64,000 nt of DNA. Source: Alphaproteobacteria bacterium (GTDB taxonomy: Bacteria > Pseudomonadota > Alphaproteobacteria > Caedimonadales > UBA1908). The stretch lies in NCBI GenBank assembly GCA_021298595.1, contig JAJTHL010000003.1, positions 1-64,000 of the forward strand. Reading direction: 5' to 3'. Shown here one piece after another: positions 19,522 to 28,066 of the stretch. Below the pieces are notes generated by a model that was not told the origin of the DNA, searched no databases, and saw only the letters and a list, made by a program, of their open reading frames with translations. The position numbers and the translations under genes were made by a program. Position 1 is the first letter of the stretch; each line of letters starts with the position of its first letter.

Positions 19522-19880
19522 TCAAACTTGTGTTTTAAGACTTAAGTTTATGTTTAGGGTGGATCGCGCGATGATGGCTTTACAAAAATCTAAGGGGGCA
19601 TGCCTCAAGGACCAAGAGCTTAATCCTCTCCTTAAACAACAGCTGTAGCAAAACCATAAAATGTCTCACTTAGGTCAAAATAGGCAAAGGCTGCCCAGCT
19701 CCTGGGCCCCCATTAAGACGCGTTGTCGAAGCTTTTCGCCTTCCTGTGTATTTCTGTCATTTTTTTGTCAAAATCAAATGATTTTCCATAACGTAATTCG
19801 AAAATTGAGATATTTTTTATGAGAATATGTATCTAATAGATGCTATATTACATAAGTTAAGTAAAAAAAGCAGGGACACA
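19522..19880 (+). other. intergenic stretch without a clear gene
   Basis: It holds a short perfect hairpin (GCCCAG/CTGGGC, 19693-19707) without a T-run and a 25-codon open frame at 19571-19648 with no ribosome-binding site. The AT-rich last 120 bases probably carry the promoter of the dehydrogenase gene. I see no single convincing -35/-10 pair. Confidence 0.5.
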
Positions 19881-20924
19881 ATGACAACAAAAGCTTATGG
19901 GGCCTCTTCTTCAACCACTCCTCTTGGACCTATGATCCTTAAGAGGCGCGCGCTCAAACCGAGGGACGTTGCCATAGATATTCTTTATTGCGGCGTATGC
20001 CACTCGGACGTCCACACCGTCAGAAGCGAATGGCCAGGGACCCTCTACCCCTGTGTTCCAGGGCACGAAATCATTGGTCGCGTCACAGCCATTGGCAAAG
20101 ATGTAACACGCTTTAAGACAGGGCAAATCGTTGGGGTCGGATGCATGGTTGACAGCTGCCGCACGTGTGCCTCTTGCAAAGACGATCTTGAGCAATACTG
20201 CGAAGGCCCCAAAGGGTTTACGGGCACCTACAACGGCGCCGAAGAAAACGGTGATCATACCTATGGCGGCTACGCAGAGCATATTGTTGTGGATGATCAT
20301 TTTGTCTTGAGTATTTCCCACGATGAAAAAGATCTTGCAGCCGTCGCTCCTCTTTTGTGTGCGGGGATTACCACTTGGTCGCCGCTGCGGCACTGGGGAA
20401 CGGGTCCTGGTAAAAAGGTCGGCGTTGTCGGGATTGGCGGCCTTGGCCACATGGGCATCAAGCTTGCGCGCGCCCTTGGGGCTCATGTGGTGGCCTTTAC
20501 AAGCTCTGACAGCAAAGTCAAAGACGCCTTGCAACTTGGCGCCCATGAAGTCGTCATCTCAAAGGATGCAAACGCCGTCGCGACCCATACGCGTAGTTTT
20601 GATTTTATTCTTAATACCGTTGCAGCCTCCCATAACCTTGATGCTTTTATGACGCTTTTGAAACGAGACGGCACCATGACGCTGGTGGGAGCGCCTTCCA
20701 CGCCGCACCCCTCACCCACCATCATGAACCTGATTTTTGGCAGGCGCTCCCTTGGAGGATCTCTCATTGGGGGCATTAAAGAAACCCAAGAAATGCTTGA
20801 TTTTTGCGCGAAGCATCAGATCACATCGGAGATCGAACTCATTCCCATACAAGAGATTAACACCGCCTCATTCCCATACAAGAGATTAACACCGCCTATG
20901 ACCGGATGGTTAAAAGCGATGTGA
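19881..20924 (+). CDS. zinc alcohol dehydrogenase, C-terminus altered by duplication
   Basis: A medium-chain NAD(P)H-dependent zinc alcohol dehydrogenase of the YahK/cinnamyl-alcohol type. Catalytic zinc ligands are in CGVCHSD and GHE; structural zinc cysteines are in [15 protein letters not shown]; the Rossmann loop is [12 protein letters not shown] 19881 follows AGGG and begins MTTKAYGA; a frame from 19827 is longer but unsupported. A 29-bp tandem duplication (20840-20897) shifts the last 20 or so codons. Without it the frame would read [18 protein letters not shown] and end at 20965, the usual family ending. The folded core is complete, but the last strand that closes the domain is lost, so activity is uncertain. 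Confidence 0.85.
   Translation: MTTKAYGASSSTTPLGPMILKRRALKPRDVAIDILYCGVCHSDVHTVRSEWPGTLYPCVPGHEIIGRVTAIGKDVTRFKTGQIVGVGCMVDSCRTCASCKDDLEQYCEGPKGFTGTYNGAEENGDHTYGGYAEHIVVDDHFVLSISHDEKDLAAVAPLLCAGITTWSPLRHWGTGPGKKVGVVGIGGLGHMGIKLARALGAHVVAFTSSDSKVKDALQLGAHEVVISKDANAVATHTRSFDFILNTVAASHNLDAFMTLLKRDGTMTLVGAPSTPHPSPTIMNLIFGRRSLGGSLIGGIKETQEMLDFCAKHQITSEIELIPIQEINTASFPYKRLTPPMTGWLKAM
20840..20897 (+). repeat. 29-bp perfect tandem duplication
   Basis: Copies at 20840-20868 and 20869-20897 are identical. As 29 is not a multiple of three, the second copy shifts the alcohol dehydrogenase frame. No repeat unit remains outside these two copies. Confidence 0.9.
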
Positions 20925-21069
20925 AATACCGATTTGTCATTGATATGGCCTCCCTCAAAGGGTAAGGCACTTGGGCGCGCTTTCTTTCAACGAGGGCTCG
21001 CCTTTAGATCTTTATCGTCTGTAAAGACTGCGATAAGTTACAAGACCATCAATTCTTTTTTGCAGGCTC

Positions 21070-21918
21070 ATGTCTTCTCAAACAGTTTTCATCACAGGTG
21101 TGTCCTCTGGCCTAGGTTTTGACTTTGCCAGCGCCCTTCTTGAGCAGGGGTACGTGGTTTACGGCGGCGCGCGGGACTTGACCGCCCTCACCCCCCTCAT
21201 TCAAAAAGGGTTAAAGGCCGTGCCATTGGACCTTTGTGACGACGAAAGCATCCTCAACGCGGCTCAAGAAATCACGCAAAACGGCGCCTGCCTTGATGTA
21301 CTGATTAATAATGCCGGCATTGGTATTTACGGCGCCCTTGAAGACATACCCCTCTCAACCGCAAGAGAGCAATTTGAGGTCAACCTTTTTGGGCACGCGC
21401 GCTTGACGCAGCTTCTTCTGCCCGCCATGCGGCAAAAGGGATGCGGGAAAATCATCAGCGTCTCGTCCATGTCTGGAAGGCTCTATAGTCCCCTTGCGGG
21501 TTGGTATCACGCAAGCAAACATGCCCTTGAGGCCTGGTCTGATTGCCTGCGTTTAGAACTGCATCCCTTTGGCATTCACGTGGTTTTGATTGAGCCGGGC
21601 GCGGTTGCGACTGAGTTTTCTCACAAAATGCTTAGACGCCTTGAAACGCATTCCGCGCACACACCTTATGCTCCTTTGACGGCGCGCCTCAAAGCCCACA
21701 CCCTTCGCACGGTGGCGCAGCACAAAAGATCTCCACCCCGAGTGATTACGCGCGTCCTTCTTAAAGCCATCAAAGCCAAAAACCCCAAACGCCGCTATGT
21801 CGCCGGAAAGTACGCGCGTCTTTTTCTTTTTTGTCGCAGGTTTTTAGGAGACGCTTTTTTTGATCAGCTGATGCTACGAGCCTTTAAGTGGCGACGCGCG
21901 CGCTCCTCTCGCACGTGA
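21070..21918 (+). CDS. classical short-chain dehydrogenase/reductase
   Basis: A 282-residue SDR. The cofactor loop is TGVSSGLG, the NNAG motif follows, and the catalytic set is S (SVSSMSG) and YHASK. The post-strand-6 region EPGAVATEF is typical of the retinol/carbonyl-reductase-like subgroup. The C-terminal tail is rich in Arg and Lys. Substrate unknown. The start has a weak GCAGG ribosome-binding site. It lies between two other small redox-type genes in the same direction. Confidence 0.9.
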   Translation: MSSQTVFITGVSSGLGFDFASALLEQGYVVYGGARDLTALTPLIQKGLKAVPLDLCDDESILNAAQEITQNGACLDVLINNAGIGIYGALEDIPLSTAREQFEVNLFGHARLTQLLLPAMRQKGCGKIISVSSMSGRLYSPLAGWYHASKHALEAWSDCLRLELHPFGIHVVLIEPGAVATEFSHKMLRRLETHSAHTPYAPLTARLKAHTLRTVAQHKRSPPRVITRVLLKAIKAKNPKRRYVAGKYARLFLFCRRFLGDAFFDQLMLRAFKWRRARSSRT

Positions 21919-21974
21919 CTAACGCACCGCTTTGTTGTGTGCTAAGATGATAAAAAAATAAGGGAGACCTCACT

Positions 21975-22451
21975 ATGACACAGCGCCTGAATTATGTCCG
22001 TCTTTCAGCAGAGTCCTATAAAAAACTCATGGAGTTAAGTGATACGGTTAAACACAGCTCTCTTAGCCAACAGCTCATTGATCTTGTGTATTTGCGAGCC
22101 TCTCAGTTGAATGGGTGTGCTTTTTGTGTGGACATGCATAGCAAAGAAGCGCGTCTTCACGGCGAGGACGAACTGCGCCTCCATCACCTGGTGATCTGGC
22201 ATGAATCTCCTCTTTTCACGGAAAAAGAGCGCGCCGCCCTTTCCTGGACCGAAGCCCTTACCCATCTTTCTCAAACGGAAATCGATGACGCGTTCTTTGA
22301 AGAAACCAAACGCCATTTTGACGAAAAAGAGCTTTCTGATTTAACTTACGCCATTGCGACCATCAACGCGTGGAATCGTCTGGCCGCCCCTTTTAAGGCA
22401 ACACCGGGCGGCGCCGATACAGCTTTGGGACTTGCGAACTGGCGCTCCTAA
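21975..22451 (+). CDS. AhpD-like carboxymuconolactone decarboxylase family protein
   Basis: A 158-residue all-helical protein with the redox CxxC of the AhpD/CMD family (CAFCVDMHSKEAR), including the conserved His four residues after the second Cys. These proteins act as peroxidase adaptors or reductases, often in oxidative-stress defence. A GGGAG ribosome-binding site precedes the ATG. The neighbouring MarR gene suggests stress-inducible context. Confidence 0.9.
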   Translation: MTQRLNYVRLSAESYKKLMELSDTVKHSSLSQQLIDLVYLRASQLNGCAFCVDMHSKEARLHGEDELRLHHLVIWHESPLFTEKERAALSWTEALTHLSQTEIDDAFFEETKRHFDEKELSDLTYAIATINAWNRLAAPFKATPGGADTALGLANWRS

Positions 22452-22583
22452 GGAGGGAGAATTTCTCCTCTCTTTCAGCACGCAGGATGGGGGATAGCGC
22501 CTAACCTGTGCAAGACAAGGCCTACATAATTTCACATTTATTCAGTATGATATGAAATTTTTTCATTCTTGGCATTTTTGTGA

Positions 22584-22612
22584 TTGACATATAGTTGTAT
22601 ATGCAACTATAT
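22584..22612 (+). promoter_or_regulatory. sigma-70 promoter overlapped by MarR operator
   Basis: TTGACA (22584-22589) and CTATAT (22607-22612) are 17 bases apart. The spacer is filled by the perfect inverted repeat ATAGTTG-TATATG-CAACTAT (22591-22610), the usual shape of a MarR-family operator. Binding there would block the polymerase. The next gene is a MarR regulator, so autorepression is likely. Confidence 0.8.
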
Positions 22613-22642
22613 TCCCTTTGTGAACAACAAAGAAAGAAAGAC

Positions 22643-23116
22643 ATGACTGATCCATCTCCAAGCCCTTTGGAAAAGCATACTGGCTATTGGCTAAGGTGCC
22701 TTTCAAACATGATTTCAGGAAGCTTTGAAGCGCGTGTTGAAAAACATGCCATCACAGTTCCCCAGTGGGTGGCCTTGAGAACCCTTTATGACGCCCAGAA
22801 AATCACGCCCCAGGAGGCTGCTGAACGCATCGGTGTTGATAAAAGCACCTTCTCACGCATGCTTGATCGTCTTGAGGCAAAAGGGCTCGTGACGCGTCTT
22901 GCCCATGGCCGTGATGGGCGTTCATTCTTTGTTGCGCTTACGGACAGCGCGCGCGCCCTTGTTGTCACCATTGCCAAAGAGGCTGACACCAATGACGCGC
23001 TGTTCTTTGGGCACATCACGCCTCAAGAAGAGGAAACTCTACGAGGTCTGATTTTACAGCTTTTAAAAGGCAACGGGTGGACACCCAAGGACCGTGCCAA
23101 AAAGCTTAACCACTAG
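22643..23116 (+). CDS. MarR family transcriptional regulator
   Basis: About 157 residues with a winged helix-turn-helix: recognition helix near GVDKSTFSRMLDRLEAKGLV and wing near HGRDGRSFF. MarR proteins bind palindromes as dimers and release on binding phenolic ligands or on oxidation. The listed longer frame from 22595 would start inside the promoter, so ATG 22643 is chosen. The operator upstream argues for autorepression, and DUF1398 follows 10 bases after its stop. Confidence 0.9.
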   Translation: MTDPSPSPLEKHTGYWLRCLSNMISGSFEARVEKHAITVPQWVALRTLYDAQKITPQEAAERIGVDKSTFSRMLDRLEAKGLVTRLAHGRDGRSFFVALTDSARALVVTIAKEADTNDALFFGHITPQEEETLRGLILQLLKGNGWTPKDRAKKLNH

Positions 23117-23126
23117 AAAGGAAAAG

Positions 23127-23522
23127 ATGATGAATATTCAAGAAATTAAAGAGGCAATTGCGTTGAGCCTTAACAAAGAGCTTTCGTTCCCGCAACTTAT
23201 TGACCGTCTTATGAAAGCCGGAGCCGAGCGTTATACAGTGGATTTTGCGGCCAAGCTTATTCATTACTACGGCCAAGAAAACGAGTACTTTTCTTACTGC
23301 ATTGAAAGTGAAAACTTTGGGCTACCGGCCAGCGCATTCTGTGAAGAAAGCATTAGAAACGCCATTGAAGCTGCACAAGCACAACTCATTGATTACGAGA
23401 CCTTTGCAGAGCGAGTGATCGCCGGCGGGACCGCTCAGTACCAGATTTTCTTCAAGGAAAGAAAACAACTTTATCTTGGACGCGAAGGGTCCGTATACGC
23501 TTGCCCCTTCCCTCAGTTTTAG
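23127..23522 (+). CDS. DUF1398 family protein
   Basis: About 131 residues resembling the DUF1398/YbcV-like family: an N-terminal helix pair (IQEIKEAIALSL), YTVDF, and a C-terminal part with FAERVIAGGTAQYQI. Function is unknown in the family. AAAGGA precedes ATG ATG at 23127. It is probably co-transcribed with the MarR gene and so under its control. A perfect terminator follows. Confidence 0.8.
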   Translation: MMNIQEIKEAIALSLNKELSFPQLIDRLMKAGAERYTVDFAAKLIHYYGQENEYFSYCIESENFGLPASAFCEESIRNAIEAAQAQLIDYETFAERVIAGGTAQYQIFFKERKQLYLGREGSVYACPFPQF

Positions 23523-23529
23523 AAATCTC

Positions 23530-23553
23530 AAGGGACGTGCAAGCACGTCCCTT
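23530..23553. terminator. bidirectional terminator between DUF1398 and lpxC
   Basis: AAGGGACGTGC (23530-23540) and GCACGTCCCTT (23543-23553) form a perfect 11-base stem with a two-base gap between the arms. It serves two convergent genes. Confidence 0.8.
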
Positions 23554-23561
23554 CTCTGACT

Positions 23562-24521
23562 TTAGATAGCGATGGACGCGAAAGGCTGCCAGGTCTGCCA
23601 TACTTCTTGGGGAATCACTTCCTCTCGCCACGCAGTTGCATCGGCAAACAACGTTCGCAAAAGCTGATTGTTCATCTCGTGTCCGCCGTTATGGGAGGCG
23701 TATGCCCCTAAAATCGGCGCACCCGCCAAAGCCATGTCTCCAACGGCATCAAGGATCTTGTGTCGGACACACTCATTGCGAAGACGCTCGCCGCCCGCGT
23801 TCATCACCTTGCCTTCGTGCAAAACAAGGGTATTCTCAAGGCTTGCGCCTTTTGCAAGACCCATGGCCTGTAGTTTTTGACCATCCTCAAAAAAGCCAAA
23901 GGTTCTCGCCTTTGAAATTTCACGAAGGAAACCAGCCGGCGTCCAATCAAAGCTCATGGTCTGGGCCGGGACCCCGTCTCGCCCGCCAAAAAAGTCAAAG
24001 GAGAAATCGTAGGTCGTCTTGACAGCGGGCTCAAGGCGTACGTATTTGTTTCCTTGGCGCACTTCAACTGGTTTTAAGATCTTATATCTAAGGCGGTTTG
24101 CGTCTTGCGTCACAAGCCCAAGGGCCCCAAGCGCATCGGCATAAATATGAGAGCTTCCGTCCAAAACCGGCATTTCAGGACCACTGACCTCTATATACAA
24201 GTTGTCAACCTCAAGACCCGCAAGGGCGGCCATGAGATGTTCGACCATGGCAATGGTAACGCCGTCTGCGTTGCGCAGCTGGGTGCTCATGCGTGTATCG
24301 CTGACTTGATGCCAAAGGGCCCGGATCTGGGCGGACGCGCCGCTATCTGTGCGCTCAAAAACGATCCCTGTGTTTATAGGTGCGGGCTTAAAGGTCACAT
24401 TCACATTTTGTCCAGAGTGAACGCCAACCCCTTCCAAAGAACCTGCTTTTCTGATGGTTTTTTGCTGGGCGACTTTTTTTTGCTCTGCGTATTGATCTGC
24501 GTCTCGGCCTGAGATGACCAT
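23562..24521 (-). CDS. lpxC: UDP-3-O-acyl-N-acetylglucosamine deacetylase
   Basis: LpxC makes the committed step of lipid A synthesis, a zinc-dependent deacetylation in the cytoplasm. Zinc ligands and catalytic residues are visible: the His of MVEHLMAAL, the H and D of VRHKILDAVGD, and the His of GHEMNNQ. SKARTFGF is the usual signature. At 319 residues it is of normal length, with a short extra N-terminus. Its presence shows that the bacterium makes lipopolysaccharide. No strong ribosome-binding site is seen. Neighbours are not the usual ftsZ cluster. Confidence 0.95.
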   Translation of the reverse strand: MVISGRDADQYAEQKKVAQQKTIRKAGSLEGVGVHSGQNVNVTFKPAPINTGIVFERTDSGASAQIRALWHQVSDTRMSTQLRNADGVTIAMVEHLMAALAGLEVDNLYIEVSGPEMPVLDGSSHIYADALGALGLVTQDANRLRYKILKPVEVRQGNKYVRLEPAVKTTYDFSFDFFGGRDGVPAQTMSFDWTPAGFLREISKARTFGFFEDGQKLQAMGLAKGASLENTLVLHEGKVMNAGGERLRNECVRHKILDAVGDMALAGAPILGAYASHNGGHEMNNQLLRTLFADATAWREEVIPQEVWQTWQPFASIAI

Positions 24522-24574
24522 TTTTTGTGTCCATAAAGGGGATAAAGATGAAGGGATTTTTTCAAGAAAACGCC

Positions 24575-25702
24575 TTAAAAAACAAGCATTCTTCTATTAC
24601 AAATTGTTTCTTGCGGTATTATCTGGTCACCCCCTGTCATGGGGGCACAAACATCCGTGGTCCCTGGGAAAGAAATTGCCTTTCCTAAAGAAGATCTAAT
24701 GGCCAAATAGGCAAAAGCCTGCGCTTCAATGAAATCCCCTTGCCATCCAAGGATTTCCACGGACTCGACCCTCGAAGGCGCCAGAAGCGTTTTCAGCTGC
24801 TCGACCAAATAGGTGTTATGCCGCCCGCCCCCACACATATAGAAATGAGTGGGACTTTCTGGATAAAAAGGGCTTGCCGCTGCAATGGATCTTACCGTCA
24901 ACGCTGTCAGGGTCGCCGCGCCGTCCTCAAGGGAAAGTCCTTGGCAAAGCGCCAAAGTAAAACTTCCCCGATCCAGTGACTTAGGGGGGGGTTGAGAAAA
25001 GTAAGGGTGGCTTAAATACGACGCGAGAACATCCTTATGAACAGTCCCTTGCCGCGCAATCTGACCGCCTTCATCAAAGGCCTGACCCGTATGGGCCTTG
25101 ACCCAATCATTGAGAAGGACGTTTCCTGGACCAGTATCAAAAGCAATCAGTGAGTCAGCGCGGCCGCCGTCTCCGCACCAGGTCACATTGGCGATTCCCC
25201 CAATATTCACAAAGACGCAACACCCTGATAATTTTCCTTTCAGAGCCTGATGGAAAATGGGGACAAGGGGCGCGCCCTGCCCACCTGCCCCTACATCCCT
25301 TTGGCGGAAATTGTAAATCACGGAGCATCCTAGGGCATTTGCAAGAAAAGACGGATCACCCAGCTGAAGGCTGATTTTACGCAAAGGATCATGGAGAACC
25401 GTTTGGCCGTGGAATCCCACAAGTTCTGGCATTCTTTTTGTGGTATCGATAAGGCTATTGGCGGCCTCTAAATGATACCTTGTCAAAACCGTTGAGGCTT
25501 GTGCACGAAGGGGACTCTCCCCTTTTGTTTGATAATCTTCTATGGTTGCCTTTAAAAGATCTTGAACAGCGGATGAATAAGGAAGAAAAACAGCTCTCAC
25601 TGGTTTGACGACTATCTCGCCATCACTTTCAATCAATGCCGCATCAACCCCGTCCAACGAGGTCCCACTCATAAACCCAAGGGATAGGATAGTCTTACCC
25701 AC
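24575..25702 (-). CDS. anmK: anhydro-N-acetylmuramic acid kinase
   Basis: A 375-residue AnmK, which opens and phosphorylates 1,6-anhydro-MurNAc to MurNAc-6-phosphate in cell-wall recycling. The start (LGFMSGTSLDGVDAAL) is the family signature. Other blocks are GFHGQT, NFRQRDVGAGGQGAPLVP, VNIGGIANVT and AFDTGPGN. A near-C-terminal GGGxxN block (CGGGRHN) is also seen. The length is normal. It lies between lpxC and the mla genes, all on the minus strand. Confidence 0.95.
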   Translation of the reverse strand: MGKTILSLGFMSGTSLDGVDAALIESDGEIVVKPVRAVFLPYSSAVQDLLKATIEDYQTKGESPLRAQASTVLTRYHLEAANSLIDTTKRMPELVGFHGQTVLHDPLRKISLQLGDPSFLANALGCSVIYNFRQRDVGAGGQGAPLVPIFHQALKGKLSGCCVFVNIGGIANVTWCGDGGRADSLIAFDTGPGNVLLNDWVKAHTGQAFDEGGQIARQGTVHKDVLASYLSHPYFSQPPPKSLDRGSFTLALCQGLSLEDGAATLTALTVRSIAAASPFYPESPTHFYMCGGGRHNTYLVEQLKTLLAPSRVESVEILGWQGDFIEAQAFAYLAIRSSLGKAISFPGTTDVCAPMTGGDQIIPQETICNRRMLVF

Positions 25703-25801
25703 GGCCCGCTTTCTTCACTCAATGATCTTCGTCGAACATAGAAAGAAAGAGCGCCGCACGCAAGACACATCATCATAGGGTCAATGAGTTAAGGGTGCTT
25801 C

Positions 25802-26467
25802 TTAAGAGCCAGCCCCCTGGTATTTCTTATCGAGCGTGTCCAAAAAAGAACTGATATCCCCGCCTGCCCTTTGAATGAGACTTGCATATTCAGAACGCTG
25901 GGTAATGCTCATGCTCACGCCGTTGACAATAAGATCAACAATCTTAAAGCCACCTGCGCCACTCCCCTTGCTTTGTTGAAAGACTTTCCAATCAACACTC
26001 AAGGGTTCTGCGCCAGAAGGTCGCACGACGCGACTATTCACAAGCACGCCCCCGTCTTCTAGGGTTTGCGCGCCCGTCACTTCTAGCTTCTCATTAGAGT
26101 AGTTATCAAATTGCGCCGCGTAGTTTTCCACAATGGCTGTTTCAAAAAGGCCTAAATAACGGGCTTTTTGTGCGTCATCGGCTTGGCGCCAGTAACGCGC
26201 CAATACAAACTTGCCAATGGAGGGAATACTGAATTTTGTCTGCAGAATTTGACGAAACTGGCTTTTACGTTCTGCAAGGCTAGATTCCTTGTGTACTAAA
26301 ACTTGGATGATCTCGTTACCTGTTTGTGCCACAAAGGATTTATAAGCCTCTTGTGAAGCGTTCGCACTGTTTGTCCCATCAGGCGTATTAGTGTTCTCTT
26401 GCGCACATACGTGACCGGACAACAGGGCTGCACTTAAAAGAACAGTGCAACATACTTTTTTTAACAC
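25802..26467 (-). CDS. mlaC: MlaC periplasmic phospholipid-binding protein
   Basis: A 221-residue protein with a signal peptide (LLSAALLSGHVCAQ). The MlaC/Ttg2D pattern is clear: FSIPSIGKFVLARYWR, YLGLFETAIVENYAAQF, and VDWKVF then KIVDLIVNGVSMSITQRSE. MlaC carries phospholipid between MlaA at the outer membrane and MlaFEDB at the inner membrane. It follows mlaA by five bases and is part of the same transcript. Confidence 0.95.
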   Translation of the reverse strand: MLKKVCCTVLLSAALLSGHVCAQENTNTPDGTNSANASQEAYKSFVAQTGNEIIQVLVHKESSLAERKSQFRQILQTKFSIPSIGKFVLARYWRQADDAQKARYLGLFETAIVENYAAQFDNYSNEKLEVTGAQTLEDGGVLVNSRVVRPSGAEPLSVDWKVFQQSKGSGAGGFKIVDLIVNGVSMSITQRSEYASLIQRAGGDISSFLDTLDKKYQGAGS

Positions 26468-26472
26468 GTTTT

Positions 26473-27273
26473 TTACTCCTCCAAAGTGGGCGAATCTTTA
26501 TAAACGACGTGCCCATCATTTATCTGGAACGCGCGGTGTTGTCTATATAAAACACGGTAGGTGGCATATTTATCCGAAGACGTCTTATCAATGCTGTCCG
26601 TTGTAGGCAGTGCGTCCCTTCGTTTGCGCACGGCATCAAGACCCGCACGACCCCAGATCACTTCGTTCAAATCCTTATCCCTGAGGAAGTAGTTAAAGGG
26701 ATCCATCGCCCAATCTGCAAGCGTGCCCACAAAATCTCTAAAGTTTGATGGACCTAAAATAGGTAGGACTAAATACGGGCCATCATCTACCTGATAATGG
26801 GCAAGTGTTTGCCCAAAATCGCGTTTGCGACGCTCAAGCCCCGCAAGCTTATAGGCTGGATTGAAAAGCCCTCCGATACCCATGGTCGAGTTCATGGTAA
26901 AACGACCAAGTGTCTCCATAGCCTGATCTGGCTTTCCTTGAAAGATCTCATTGGCAAAGGTCACAGGCTCCACAAGGTTGTCCAGGACGTTGCTCACATT
27001 TTCCTTCACAGGATCAGGCGTACATAAATCATAAATTTGAGCTGCTGGCTTTAGGAACATCCCGTCCAGAAGTTCGTTAAAAACAAAAAAGAAACGGTTT
27101 ACAGGCTCAAGGGGATCGGGTGTTTCGTCGGCTTTTGTGTCAACGGTCACTTGTTCAGCACCAAGTCCGACCGCATTAGATGCGAAAAGCTCTGGTGTGA
27201 GTGAGACACTCAACAACAAAAGAACCACCTTTGGTAAGGCGTTTTCCTTCATAAGCGTTACTTTTTTGTTCAC
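26473..27273 (-). CDS. mlaA: MlaA (VacJ) outer-membrane phospholipid removal protein
   Basis: A 266-residue MlaA with the family blocks DPLEPVNRFFFVFN, GRFTMNSTMGIGGLFNPA, DFGQTLAHYQVDDGPYLVLPILGPS and DFVGTLADWAMDP. It removes mislocalised phospholipid from the outer leaflet and passes it to MlaC. The N-terminus has a signal-like segment (VVLLLLSVSLTPELFAS) without a lipobox cysteine, unlike the classic lipoprotein form. The start is GTG 27273 with AAGGAGA seven bases upstream. The MlaDEF genes sit 16 kb away at 42-45 kb. Confidence 0.93.
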   Translation of the reverse strand: MNKKVTLMKENALPKVVLLLLSVSLTPELFASNAVGLGAEQVTVDTKADETPDPLEPVNRFFFVFNELLDGMFLKPAAQIYDLCTPDPVKENVSNVLDNLVEPVTFANEIFQGKPDQAMETLGRFTMNSTMGIGGLFNPAYKLAGLERRKRDFGQTLAHYQVDDGPYLVLPILGPSNFRDFVGTLADWAMDPFNYFLRDKDLNEVIWGRAGLDAVRKRRDALPTTDSIDKTSSDKYATYRVLYRQHRAFQINDGHVVYKDSPTLEE

Positions 27274-27431
27274 TATCTTCTCCTTCCACCATTTTGCCGT
27301 TTTCGCACCTTACACCACAAGATACAAAAAAAAACTTAATAACCTTCATCCAAAAGGTTAACACGACTTCCCTTGGGCTAAAAAAACCGGTAATCTGCCA
27401 ACATGGTTAGTGTAACGTAGTGTTCTTCAAG

Positions 27432-28058
27432 ATGAAACAGGGAAAAGCTTTCTTTTTGATGGTGTTGGTTACAACACTTTTGGCAAGCGATAAAGGGGCT
27501 ACGGCTGTCCCTGATATGATCATCGGCGCCAGCAATGCGCCCATTACGATTATAGAGTACTCATCCCTCACCTGCCATTACTGCGCAGAATTTCACAAAG
27601 ACGTTTTGCCAGCCCTTAAAAAGAAATACCTTGATACTGGTAAGGCACGCTTGATCTTTAGAAACTTCTCATCCGATGCATACGGCATTGCAGCAGCCTG
27701 CCTTCTTGCCAAAGCGCCTGCCATTAAAAGGGTCGGGCTTTTAAACGAGCTCTATTTAAAGCAAGCACAGTGGATGTCCCCTGAATATGTAAGAGAACTT
27801 GCCGCCATTTTCTCCTTGCCTATTAGCCAAGCCCAAGCCATCACCTCAGACAAAGCCCTAATTAAAGCGTTGGGTGAGAGTTTTCTGATGGCGCAGAAAA
27901 AATATAACATAAATGCAACGCCTTATTTTATTGTAAACGGTCGCGTCATTGATTATAAGCCCAAGCTTGAGGAATTAGAAAAACTCATGTACCCCAAGAC
28001 TGTCGCAAACACAGGCAAGAAAGCGGTTCCTGAAAAGCCACTATCTCAGAAGAAATAG
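27432..28058 (+). CDS. DsbA-family thioredoxin-like thiol oxidoreductase
   Basis: About 208 residues: an N-terminal signal anchor (FFLMVLVTTLLAS) and one thioredoxin-fold domain with active site CHYC and a cis-proline loop INATPYF. It resembles the BdbD/DsbA-like group of alphaproteobacteria that oxidises or isomerises periplasmic thiols. Start: a GTG at 27420 is in frame, but ATG 27432 gives a cleaner signal. Nine bases separate it from the ABC exporter gene, so they form an operon. It may act on envelope proteins, including the Cys-containing exported proteins seen here. Confidence 0.9.
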   Translation: MKQGKAFFLMVLVTTLLASDKGATAVPDMIIGASNAPITIIEYSSLTCHYCAEFHKDVLPALKKKYLDTGKARLIFRNFSSDAYGIAAACLLAKAPAIKRVGLLNELYLKQAQWMSPEYVRELAAIFSLPISQAQAITSDKALIKALGESFLMAQKKYNINATPYFIVNGRVIDYKPKLEELEKLMYPKTVANTGKKAVPEKPLSQKK

Positions 28059-28066
28059 TATTTGAT

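Noticed and set aside
19571-19648. 25-codon open frame as small protein gene
   Set aside because: No ribosome-binding site and no similarity I recognise; chance is likely.
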